From Scytalidium lignicola (Eukaryota; Ascomycota; Leotiomycetes): a DNA stretch of 64,000 nucleotides. Positions within the stretch are counted from its first letter, which is position 1. Every line of letters begins with the position of its first letter. Shown piece by piece: positions 20,779 through 32,300 of this stretch. A model generated the notes under the pieces. It saw only the letters and a program-made list of their open reading frames with translations, had not been told where the DNA came from and searched no databases. The position numbers were made by a program, and so were the translations under genes. The DNA lies in contig NCSJ02000107.1 of the NCBI GenBank assembly GCA_002812745.2, positions 62,001-126,000 on the forward strand. Reading direction: 5' to 3'.

Positions 20779-22462
20779 TGGCCAAGCCTGCGTTACGTGC
20801 AGGTCGATGGGGTTGTACGCCACCCTTCGAGAGCGGGATAGGGGAGCGCCGGTCGATGGAGATAATGGCGAAGGGCGAGCGGATGAACTGCTCCAGGAGG
20901 CAGTTTACTTTTCTCGAAGATGCCCCCTTTTTTTGCTTCTCTTGTCTCCTCTTGTCTCCTTTTTATTTGTTTATTTCGGATTTCCGACTGCGACAGCACG
21001 GTGGGTGAGACTTGTACTGTACTGTAGCTGCTGGATGGCGAAGATAGCGATAGCAGCGACCTGGTGACCGTGAGAGACAAGCCGGGCACAGGGGAGGCGC
21101 AGAGTTTAAGCAAGTCTCAGCGTGAATCAAGCGTTGATACTCTGATCTGCACGGCCGGTCACAATGGGGAACGGAAGAGGGAAGAGAGCAGCTTCTGCAA
21201 CCTCGCGTGCCCGTACTGACAGCGTTTGGGAACCGTCAATGCTGACAGACACAGTGACCAGCAGGGGGAAAAAAGAATGTACAGTACAGTAGAATTGGGG
21301 AGAAAGCAGGAACGCTGATGTAATGGATGAACGGGGCGATTCAGTAATCGTGCGCACGCAAACAGCATGCACCGGAATTAGTTTATCCTTTATCTCCTTT
21401 TTTTAATTTATTTTTATGTTTTTCGCATTACGAGAGTCGCTGTTTGCCTCATCCCACATGTTGCCTGGCGCAAATCTGGGGATTTGGGATTCCGCTGCCG
21501 ATCGAAAAAGGGCGGAGAGCCGGCACATCCCCGGCTCTGTAGGGAAAGCTAGGAAGCACCAATTGCTTGTATTACTGTACGCTCTTCTGCTTTGTGTCCG
21601 GGCAGAAATGCAACACGCCCTCTTTTCCCTGCTGCCAATGCAACCTCCATCCGATCATGCGCGTGCCAAAAAAATCCTGCCCAATGCATAATAAATCAAA
21701 TTGATTTGTCTTGCGTCCAGCTCTGTATGTACAGTATATCATACCGAGTACGTGTACGGTAAGAAGTATATCTTCAACGGGGGGTTGTCATGTCTCCCGA
21801 TGTGGGCTGCTGCACGTGTTGCTGCTTGTTTCCCCTCTTCGTGCGGATGATGGGTTCCAGATTCGCCATGGATCCTCTTATCCTTCCCTATTCTCTCTCG
21901 AGTTAGTAATAAGTATCTCACACTTGGCTTGCGCGTCCTCGCATCCCCTTTGGCTTAACTGCCCCCAGTGCGGCCGCTTCCACTTCTGGCAACCATGTCA
22001 CAAGCTTGGAGGCGTCTGGTGGCGATGTTTTCCTGCGTTTTCTCAATAACTACAGCTCGGGTATTTTCAACCATCCCCGTTTGACCTTTTGTCTGCAGAG
22101 TCTAATACGGGCATTTTTGGACGAGAATAGACCAGGTCTAGTCCGAGTCCAAGTATACTTCCCCGGATAGAAAGAGCCGACTCTCTTTGATGCTAGACCC
22201 TTATCTTCTTAACTTGATCATGTATACAGAACATCGCCCCAAGATTTAGTTCACTTATCGCAAAGAATTCTCCAGAAGCCACGTTCTATTTGCAACACAT
22301 GAGTTCTTACTGTACAACAGTACTCGCATACAAAGTAACTGTAAGACTAACACCCAATTAAGTTTGACTTATATCGATATATACGTGTTTACACTTTATC
22401 CATCCCATCCCATCCCATCCCATCCCATCCCATCTTATCTTATTTCATTTGCCTTGTGACTC
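20779..22462. other. intergenic, no gene seen
   Basis: This is the upstream region of the ubiquitin-fold gene and the 3' flank of the GST-like gene. It carries several TACTGTAC/GTACAGTA copies (for example 21014-21026, 21279-21291, 21573-21580 and 22308-22315) and the CATCC repeat at 22401-22434. Open frames are short and not conserved. Confidence 0.6.
22401..22434. repeat. (CATCC)n pentanucleotide repeat
   Basis: Nearly seven perfect CATCC units lie about 30 bp beyond the stop codon of the GST-like gene. Confidence 0.9.
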
Positions 22463-23970
22463 TCATTTTCTCTTGGCCAGTTCCAACGCATACTTCACCG
22501 CCGGAACTTCCTCGTCCTCCCCCAGAATATCAGGAATTGGCCCAACTGGTGTGATGCTGTGAGGATTGATCTGCGGGTTTTCCATCAGCCGCCCATTCTT
22601 GCATAGCAGAGACTTAAATCATATCTTACCTGTGTATGGCTCTTTGTATAATGTCCCTTGATATGCTCGAATTGAGTAGTATCCTTAAATGCAGGAACAG
22701 TCCAGTAGAGATGTCTCACCCAGCGGTGGATATGTGGATAACCGCTTCGAATATCTCGGATATTTGTCTTGAAGTGCTGGACATAGACGGGGTCGAATCT
22801 GATGATGGTAGTGAATAGTCGAACATCAGTTTCAGTTATCTCTTTACCCCAGTAGTAAGGTCCTTCGCTAGTCGCAAGGTGCTGTTCAACCTTGTCTAGG
22901 GCAGTAAAGAGAGAAAGAACAGCTTTTTCATAAGCTTCTTGGGATATAGCAAATCCTGCCCTATACACTCCGTTGTTGATATCATTGTAAGTCCACTCAT
23001 TTGTTTCGTCAATCTGCTTTTGCAGGGTTGAAGGATACAGCACAACATTTTTGTACTTCTCAGGTAAGAGGTCATCGAACTACGAAAGTAGTCAGTATTG
23101 CAATTTGAACTGTCAATTTCCAATAATTCCTGTGGATCTCTTTCTAGTCCACTATGTAGCAGGATATATAGGTCATGTTCTCACCTCTGTGTAGAACATC
23201 CGAATAATTTCGCTACTCTCATTGCTCACGATCCTGTGCTGCTTTGTGTCATATAAAGTCGGAACAGTGAAGCTACGCCTGTCAGTTTCTTTCCAACAAA
23301 ATACTAGGTGATCATCACCAGCACCTACCGGCCTTTATATTCTGGATCCACTTGAAAGTAAATTTGTCTCAGATGAGTATACGTCTCATGACCAGCTACC
23401 GGGTCAGGTCCCACATTCTCTCCAGGAGCGTCCTTATCTTCACTCGTAGCAAAGCGCCAACCTATGTCTTTGTAAGTATGATGGCTTTTCAACTCGCTTT
23501 CTCGGAAACCAAATTACCCTTCTCTTGCATATGCCAATGAACGCTAGTAAATGGGATTATATCTTCGAGGCCTTTCAATTTGCGGACAATAAGGGTCCTG
23601 CAGGCCCAGGGGCAGGCATATGATACCTAATATACAATTGAAATATTTTAGCTTCAGAGTTGTTTACATTAGAGCAATTCGAAGAGCTACTACTAACATA
23701 GAGATGGTATCTTCCTTTCTCCGGGGGAAACTCAGCACCAGGTTCCCTGGAAATGAAGCTTCGAAAGGCAGCATTGCCCCGCTTGAACTCTCCTGTCTTG
23801 GCATCGGCCCAATTGGTTATCTTGGTGGTCTAGTCAATGGGTAAGCAACTGGTATAATGATGTCCAAAGTTCTGATATCCTACCATATTTGTAGTCGAGG
23901 AATACGGTCTCAGCAATGAATTTGATAATCTATTGTTTAACTGAGCGGTATGAGTGAATCTGAAGAGCAT
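22463..23970 (-). CDS. ECM4: glutathionyl-hydroquinone reductase, Xi-class GST (ECM4-like)
   Basis: Reduces glutathionyl-hydroquinones with glutathione. Seven exons: 23970-23884, 23829-23698, 23626-23518, 23467-23329, 23278-23185, 23079-22630 and 22570-22463, giving 372 aa with frame kept throughout. Family words are [15 protein letters not shown], the active-site segment [62 protein letters not shown] and RWVRHLYW. The usual CPWAHR has Cys in place of His here. Exon 1 encodes a basic, Ser-rich leader ending [11 protein letters not shown] and stops exactly after an ATG; exon 2 then begins TTKITNW. Translation from the first ATG would give a mitochondrial form, and from the junction ATG a cytosolic one. 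Another in-frame ATG at 24051 could extend the leader. Confidence 0.9.
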
Positions 23971-24392
23971 GAGACCGTAGAATAGAGGCCTCAGAGCTCC
24001 TTTATATGAAGCTGCTGGGAACAAGTGGGGTTGGGCTTGATTAACTAGCATTATTCAAAGCTCACACATCGTGATGATGTAATGGCCCTTGCTTGCCAAT
24101 AGCGAGGCTGACCGAAAAGCCTTCCAGCTGCAGGGTCTTACTAACACTTGACAAAGAGACTTTTCCAGAACGGCAAACCCGACTCGTTTTCAAATCGCAA
24201 TTATAATCATAAACCACAGGATTGATAATGATGAGAAACATTCTTTTTTTATATTTTGTTGATATTTCTATTTCATTTATAAGGCATCCATCTCATTTGC
24301 CATCTGTTCTAGCTCGATCAATAACCCCTGTAATATACCGCCTCACCTTAAAATTGGCCTAACCCAAGCTATCCACCATATCCATTTTCCAT
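23971..24392. other. short intergenic between GST-like gene and UBA1
   Basis: The 422 bp hold the promoter of the GST-like gene and the 3' flank of UBA1. I see nothing specific. Confidence 0.5.
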
Positions 24393-27300
24393 CTACTTCT
24401 GCATTTTCATCATAATATAAGGAACCTCAACATCCTCCTCAGTTTGATCCTCTGCACAAATCTCAAAGATTACATTCTTTTGGTGCCCCGGGACTGGCTT
24501 CTTGGAAATGTGGGCAACAAGCTCACTTAGCTTCATTGAATATCTGTCCTTCAGCTTCGATGGTGGGAAGAAGTTGGCGTAGAGTAGACTGACTCCAGAG
24601 CTCAACATGGTGATAGTGAGGCCCTGTCCCTCCATGTGCGCGATGAGCCCGGATAGCGTAATGTCCTCGACCTCAAACCGGTCCCAAAGCTTATCAATAG
24701 TTACATCTCCTTGCTTGCTCTTATATGTTAACTTAGGGCTAGCGATCGGTTCACTGAAACCGAAGAACGGCAGGGCTAGATTGACGAAGCCATTTTTGTA
24801 CTGCTCTAAATCTTTCTTTCCATCAATGACTTTATAGAGTTCCAGAACAACCAGTCCCGTGACAAGTGCAGTGGTAGTCGCAATAGCCGGGATAATCTTG
24901 CCAGCTATGAACTTGGTCTTGTGTCGGTCGGCAAGCTCGATCTTGTAGTTCTCAGCACGCAAGTTACTTGCCGCAGTGATGAAATCGATGTGGTGATTCG
25001 TATCATCGTCTTTTTCAAATTCTACGGGTTGGAGCTTGAATCCAGCCAACGACTTCGCTGGAGGAATTTCGGATATAATATTCTCTAGCTCTGCATTGTC
25101 GTTAAAGCTGGAGGAATTTGCGTTTGGATCCTGTGATATGTTAGCTACCAAATACAATTTACAAAAAACATCGAGGATTTGTTCTCACTGGTTCGCTATC
25201 ATCGGCCTGGATCTTAACAGAGGAGCTAGGCACGAAATCCGGAATGATCATATTATCCAAGACCTTTTGAATTGTAGCACGATCAAGTCCCTTGGTGTTA
25301 ATACCGTAATTGAAGGCATGAAGATTTGCACCCGCGACAATAAAGGTCCAGTGGAACTCATTCTTAGGATCAAATTTCAATGGGTCAGGAGCTCGTTTAG
25401 GTCCAGACCAGAAAGGTTGCCCACTTGAGGAAACCGAATCTTTAGGGAAGTTATATAATAACTGCTGAATTGCATTGTTGTATTGCTTTTCGAATTGCAA
25501 CCTGGCCCATTTGATACAATCCTCGACAGTCAATGGCTTATCAGCAACTAGGAAGTCCCGAATCGTTTCCAGGGTAGCCTTCTCATTACCACCTTGTTTC
25601 AGTGTAGTATCCAGATAATTTGGTTGTGCCAAATAGAGATTGACAGTCTCCGAAGGTTTGACGAAGTAGGATTCGAAAAGCTCTCTTGCCCATGCAATAG
25701 TGTGCTCGATCTTGTTCGGGAAGCTCCTCAATGTGCACATTGGGAAAGATTGTTCTGGTGGATCTTGAGAGCTAGAGTAAGACTCAGTGAGATGTGGTAG
25801 AATAACTTGAGTATTCCCCTTGGTTCCCAGGGTACCACTTTCTAGGAGTGGTTTTCTAAAGAAGACACAACGGCGATCAACGTAAGTTCGTGCATCGACG
25901 TTATCAAGAGCGTTTGTGACTCCGTCCAGCTGGGACCAGAACTCCTCGTTAAAGACGTGTTCAGTATCCTGACCGACTCTGTCTTTTAGTGTGACGATAT
26001 GGCCTTTAAGATCAGGGTTCATGGTCTCTACAGCAGCAGCAGCACAGTCACTCTTCATTTTCCCGACATCCTTAGGTCGGAAGAGGAACTGCCGGTTCAA
26101 GTTGCTCTTCTCGATTGAGTCCATATCTGTCACGGTGATCTGGCCCTTCGGTCCCACACCAAGACCAATCATAGCCCAGTTCTTCAACATTTCACACCCA
26201 ATGGCACCTGCGCCAACCAAAAACTGTTTGATGTTGCCAATCTTCTCCTGGTACTCCCGACCAAACACTGCAATCTGGCCATCGTATCTAGAGTTCGTGG
26301 GAGCACATAGTTCCTCGGACCTTGAGAAATTTGTCGGCAGCGACTCCAAAGAGTCGAAGTACATCCACTGGAATATGGGATGAAATTTACCTGACACGGC
26401 TTTCAAGACTTCCTGGGCAGCCAAACCACCAAAGAATGCTGCCATAGGGCTCAAGTCACCTTGAGCTTGGTAACTCAACTCCGTAAGTAGTTTCTCGTCG
26501 ACTTCTATGTCTAACTTCTCCTGCTTGATAAACTGTTCGGCAGACCCGACCACAATCGCCGCATCCTCTTTGTTTTGTGGTCTTGGAAGGTGGCTATGCT
26601 TTGCTGCATATGCATGGAGCGCCTGGAATCCGATGTGAAGCTGCTGGGGGCGATCGAACTTTGCATAATCAGAAATTAAGAATTCTGGTTCTTTGAGAGC
26701 AGCTGTGATGGACTTGAACTCGAGGATCTGCGGCATTTTGACCTGGGTAAACAGGCCACCTTTTTTGTACTGGCCGAGTCCTTTCACATCTCCAATAGAG
26801 AATGTATACGGCCCCTTAACTGTAACCTTGCGTGGGTCAGCTCCATTAAGAGCTTCCATACCCTCTAGTTCAGAAAATGTTACGTAGTCTCCATCCTCAA
26901 GACCATGCCTTGTCTCATCTAATGCGGATACCAACCCTTCTTCATCGATACCAGCAACGATTCCACTGACCGGGGTTTCTCCTGTGGAGTCGATGACAGT
27001 AAACTTTTCTCCAAAATCACAGAATATTGAGCCGAAGAGACCAAAAGTATCCGTCACCACAAGATATATGCCTTTTTGATGTAAATAATCTCCAATTATA
27101 AGTTGATCTTTGAGAGAAGTGTTGGTGAGCACTACAACCTGATATTTATCGAATTGGGATAGATTGGAAGTTAAACTGATCATGAGATTGTTAGCGGGGT
27201 TCTTGTAGACCGTGAGATACCATATTTTACCTGCTAGACTCATGAACAGACACTGGGGTGTAAGCATTCAACTCCGCTACACGTGGCGCTGTGACTGTAG

Positions 27301-27714
27301 CTCTTATTTTCCCCACATCCTCTGGCCGAAGGAAGAATTGTGATGATAGATCGGAAATGACGACAGGTGCGGGGTCATAAAGCGTGAGACTTTTGACACC
27401 AGCAAGTGCAATGTTCTTTGCAATCTCGACACCAAGGCCCTTCAAGCCAACGATGAGAACATTCGAGGCTCCCATGCGTTTCATGGCTTCATGTCCTAAA
27501 ACATAAAGCTGTCTGCTATACAGGCCCTCGTCGATGTCAGTGGTGGTGCTGACCACCGATTCGTCCACCTGCATCTTGGTCTCCATATCTACGTCCTTTG
27601 TAGCCTAGGGAAAGATATTGTTAGTACTGCTATGTTATGCGCCACAAAACTCCAGGAGATGATCTCATAGACTGGTACAGATCGATCATCTTCGGTGGCT
27701 CGACTTACCGTCAT
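24393..27714 (-). CDS. UBA1: ubiquitin-activating enzyme E1
   Basis: Adenylates ubiquitin with ATP, holds it as a thioester and passes it to E2 enzymes; essential in yeast. Exons are 27714-27709 (only MT), 27604-27231, 27175-25189 and 25130-24393, giving about 1034 aa, close to yeast Uba1. The inactive adenylation half begins [17 protein letters not shown] with the motif [16 protein letters not shown]. The active half has [18 protein letters not shown] and [17 protein letters not shown]. The catalytic Cys is in [17 protein letters not shown] near residue 606. The C-terminal ubiquitin-fold domain ends [12 protein letters not shown]. Upstream of the chosen ATG the frame stays open to 27815 and encodes a nuclear-localisation-like stretch (GKRKLSEAEPSRPGKKI) with no ATG, so an upstream exon or non-AUG start is possible. 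Confidence 0.95.
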
Positions 27715-28569
27715 GATCTTCTTTCCAGGCCGTGAAGGTTCAGCTTCTGATAATTTACGCTTCCCCGATTTGCCTACACTATTTATGCTCAGTTGAGATG
27801 GAATCTTGGCGTTCTAGATCAGATCCTGCGGTATAATGGAGTTGCGTTGGTGGGACGTAAGGGAACTGAAGGGCACGAGGACGACCCTGCTCTGGATCAG
27901 CTTTAGGGATCTGTTGCGACGAAAGACAGCGCAGGGGTCGTGTTCAAATAATATGACCCTCCGATGTGAAATGAGACGACAAAAAAGTAGAAAATCTTTG
28001 AAAGGCAATTATTGAGGTTTAGATGTATCAGAACTTCTACTTCAATGCAAGCGAACTGATGACATAGCGACGGTGTTTGGGTGCGGCAACGTCCATTTGA
28101 AATCAACCTAAGGTGGCGATAGGCAACAAGCCCCACCAACCCCTCCAAGGCTGCAAAGGCAGAGAGCTGATTTATACTAGAGGTTTACCACAACCTTTTA
28201 TCATTATACAGTTAATTCTAATAGAGTTCTTTGCTATCAGTGCAACTTATGTTTGGTATGAATTATTTCCATGCGTCTGAAAGACTTTCACTACCAATGT
28301 GGGGTATTTGTGGAAGAGCCTCTCGGTTTTATGCACGCTCTTTATCCACATTGGCATATCATATGCAGCATCGAAGCTGAAGCAGTCAGATGGCATCAGT
28401 CCCATTAGTCATAGTTATAGATGGTTTGGGAAATGTGGCATATTTTACTAGTAAGATTGCAACGTTATTAAGCACGTCATTTAGAACCATTAAGAAGGGG
28501 TTGGACGATTATATTGATCTTTAACCCTCGTAGCTAAATGTGCCACGTGTGAATATTTAAGAAAACAGC
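27715..28569. other. intergenic between UBA1 and FKBP12
   Basis: The first 100 bp continue the UBA1 frame without an ATG and may be coding or leader. The rest is AT-rich and holds the UBA1 promoter and the FKBP 3' flank. No other gene is seen. Confidence 0.5.
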
Positions 28570-29385
28570 TTAGTTGATTTTCTTGAGCTCAACATCGCTT
28601 GAATCCGATTAGTAAACATTCCCTATTTCCCGTGATATATAGAACTTACAAGAGGAGGTCGGCACTGGGAGGAATGTGACCTGGGAATCCACTAGACATA
28701 TTGTCAGTACCGATTGTCCTTGCTTACTTACTGCCTGTTGCTTGACTTCGGGGGGTTTAATGCTTCAAGGCTTCAAGTGTAGTAGCTTGAATACGCTTGA
28801 AGCCAGATGGGTTGAAGAGCTCCAGCTGATGATCGAACGTGATGAAGGGGGTATTTACCGGTCGCCATATGCGTAATCGCTACATAAATCAAGTCAGTTA
28901 TTGCTGATAACATGGTAGAAAGCATCAAAAAATCATACCTGGTGATATCTAGGGTAGCCTTCTCGCCAGTCTTCATGGTTGTAACACCCTCATCCCAACC
29001 TACGCACAGATTTTATTACGTGTCCTGAATCAAGCTCAATATTGAAGAGAAGTATATACCCTTGATGACCTGTCCGACACCAATGGTAGTGACGAATGGT
29101 CCACGACCTACGGAGGAATCGAATCTGATGTGGAAGCCCCGTTAGCGGTAAGTGACAAGCCGTGAAGCACAGGAGAGCTTACTTGTCACCCTTGTTATTG
29201 GGCTTCGATGTGTCTTTCAAGAACCCGGTGTACTCGATGGTGACCTTGTCACCGGGCTTGGGGATAGTGCCACTACCCTCCTGAAGAATGGTCTTTGTGA
29301 CACCCATGATGGCAGCAGTGCTGGAAAAATTGCGAGCTATAGGGAGTTTTCTCGATGTAATTCGAAGGTATGAGAAAAGCGACAT
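28570..29385 (-). CDS. FPR1: FK506-binding protein FKBP12, with mitochondrial leader
   Basis: Peptidyl-prolyl cis-trans isomerase and receptor for FK506 and rapamycin. Six exons: 29385-29183, 29124-29060, 28999-28939, 28879-28859 (only 21 nt), 28691-28650 and 28597-28570, giving 139 aa. The core has all the usual pocket residues: VTIEYTGFL, KFDSSVGRGPF, GQVIKGWDEGV, ATLDITSDYAYGDRGFPG and LLFDVELKKIN. The first ATG (29383-29385) adds MSLFSYLRITSRKLPIARNF, a basic leader typical of mitochondrial import. An internal ATG at 29305-29307 would give the 113-aa cytosolic FKBP12. A single gene making both forms is known from Neurospora crassa FKBP. Confidence 0.93.
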
Positions 29386-32300
29386 ATCGAAGCTGCAGGA
29401 GGGGAAGAACGGCAGCCTTTATGTTCCTTAGTCAGTCGCCAGTCCTAGGAAGCGGCGGGTAGGCGGGGTTCTCTCGGTGGTGCGGTTGTGCGGTTTTGTT
29501 TTGAACGAGCACAAATACGGAAGTACAGCAATCTACTACTGTAAGTGACTTCACGTACAGGGCCTGTGGTGGGGCGAGGAGCACGCAAAAGGTCGCTATG
29601 CGTCAGCTTACGAATTAGGAGTCAGGTCGCGCTCCAGCCTAATCCCAATCAAGAGCCGACCTTCAGCAACATGGCAAGCTGAGGCAAGCTACAGAACATC
29701 AAGCCGTAGCCATCCGTTCAACCATCAACCAAGGCACTCTTCGCCGTGCCACCAAAGCAGCCAGATGGTGTTCCGTTGTTTACGACAGTATCCTGTTAGC
29801 AAGACAAAGTTTTCGGGCCACACTCCTCGGATCTTGGAATCAGCAGCCTCCTTTCTTGGCCCCAATCCCTCACCACCTTTGCAGGGATGAGAACGTAAGG
29901 AGGTTTTGATAGATCGATGACCTCGGAGGAGATGTTACGGTATTGGTGTACTGTGTATGCCATATTTGATACTCTCATGACGTGCTAGCGCCCGATCAAG
30001 CCGATAGCTGATGAGTTTGTTCTCCAGTTCTCGATCTGCTGGTGTCGAGAGCTATCTAGCAAGCTATATTGACATCGGATCCGCCCCCTTGGCGTCAGGT
30101 GAGAGCTGTTGCCATAACTACTACGAGAGACACGTACGCATCCTCTCTGTAGAGCTGGAGCTGGAAGGTTAGGTGAACTCAATTTCGTGGGGTCCTAATC
30201 CTTCCAAGTTCAAGGAAGATGAACAGGAATTGCACAGTACAAAGACCATCCATTTCTCGACCCCACATCCACCCCACGGATCTAAAATCAAAGTATCAGG
30301 ATTGTTTTCGCAGGTCATCCGGAAACCTACATTAATCCTTGCAAACTCGAGGCAAGCTTTATTATTCTTCCAGTTTTATCAGCTCTGGTCAAGAGGCGGA
30401 CAACCGGATACCCCGCACCACCTTCAAGCTAATATGTACAGCAGTTACCATGTATTTGTATTCTGCTGTGATGATCTATCACACGAAGACCACGTTCACC
30501 GGTGTAAAGATTCAAGGCTGCGGCGGACTACTACATACTTGTAGCATATCGGTTCGACCTACGGCAATGTTAATATAAATATTCGCCTCGGGCCATATAA
30601 TTAATTTGATGGCCATGTGTAACCTGTCGAATATCCAGTCTTACAGAGAATAGAATCTGAGTTCCGAAAAATGAAAATACGCGAAGTAGAGTTCACAGTC
30701 CTTTATGGCTACTGCAATTTCCCGATACAACTATGGCTTCATTATGTCTTCCAATGATTACGTCGCGGAGAAGATGCTCTCTCGCCCTAGTTCTGTTGTT
30801 CCTCGTCTCCAAAAATCTATATACTTGTCTGTATTGCTGGAACAGGTAATTGGATTTCCCCAATAAAACTGTGGGCCGAACATCGTCATGTAACCAATGA
30901 GCCACAACCTGCCTGATCACAACTATTCCAAAGCGTAGATATTATCATATCAGAAAGACATAAGTTCAGGCGGTGCGTATGTTAGAATGTCGGTATGTAT
31001 CTTGTCAGACACTGCCTTGGATATGGATCTTTTATTTTCTAATCAACTACATATTTTTATCTTGACGAACAGGCACAATGAATGATAGGTTAAAGTGACA
31101 TTCGGAGTCCACAATTTTTATAATTGAAAAAACAAGGAACTAGATATTTTAGAACTCGATAAAAAAANTTTACGAAGATAAAATAGGAAGCAGTTAGTCA
31201 GTCTCAGATTTACTAATTAAGTCTTCCTCCTCATGGTTTCATAGCAGTTTAGAAGAGTTATCGACACAGGAGAGAAAAATTCAGAAACAATGATTTGTTA
31301 GTTACCACAGCTGTATCAGGGCTACGTACTGTAGGTACGACATAAAACGTTGTGCTACTCTGCAGCCGGGCGATCCTGGAGCGAATTTGATGCCTTAGGC
31401 ATTAAGGATGCACACCAGTACGAAACAGAATTGATTTCGAAGACGTATTGAAGTGTAGGGAATGCCCGTATCAGAGATACGAGAACCCGTTCGTATCTGT
31501 TAGCCTCTCTTGAATGCAGTCCTGTTTAAAAAATAATTACCGTTTGACCTAAATTGGAACATCAGATTGAAGCTGCCTGCACACCGCCATAGATAGATAC
31601 AGCACTCTCGAGTACTACTTGTGTTTACAGCGCATAGAAAAGATCTAATTAACTCATTCTTTGATCCCTAGCTAAAGTTTGGACGAAATAAGACTTGTAC
31701 ACGTAATTCCGTCTGAGGAATTTCTTTGTCTGGGACACAACAATACTATGCGAGAAGGATGTAATTAGGGGAGAGCAAAAACGGCATGCAATTAAGGCAC
31801 AAGGAATTCTGAAACAGGCCCGTCTTTTCTTGAATGGCCTCACCTTCCCCTTTGGCATGTCGTAACGAACCCTCGAAACACGACGACTCCGCAGATATCG
31901 GTTGATATAGTAAATAGGTGTTTTAGAGTTGTCGTCTTTTGAATCTTTGTTCTGCACATCGAAACAGACGCGCCGTCGAAACAGCGAAGGATGGTGGCTG
32001 TGCAGACGTGTTGTGTTGTATTGTACAAAAGGACCAAAGCCAAGATAGGGGATGTTTGCTGACGGCGGCTCCATCGGCATAGGAGAGTTGCACTAATAGT
32101 TAATACGATAAAGTAGCTTCTAGGCACCGAGTACAGCAGTACAGTACAACGAAGAAATTGAGACGATAAATTGATTCTGGCGCGGCCAAGGCTTGGGTTA
32201 TTAAACAGTGGAAGGTCGGTTACGAGCGCTCGTCGCATCAAAGTTCAGACGCGTTGGAGAAGATCATCATTACATGATAGCTAGAATGGTGTGGGCGCCA

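Noticed and set aside
20093..21067. 324-codon plus-strand open frame
   Set aside because: It lies antisense to the ubiquitin-fold gene and its upstream region; the minus strand has the conserved domain and a supported intron.
22401..22434. regular repeat that could look like a CRISPR or telomere tract
   Set aside because: A simple CATCC microsatellite without spacers, and the unit is not a fungal telomere repeat (TTAGGG).
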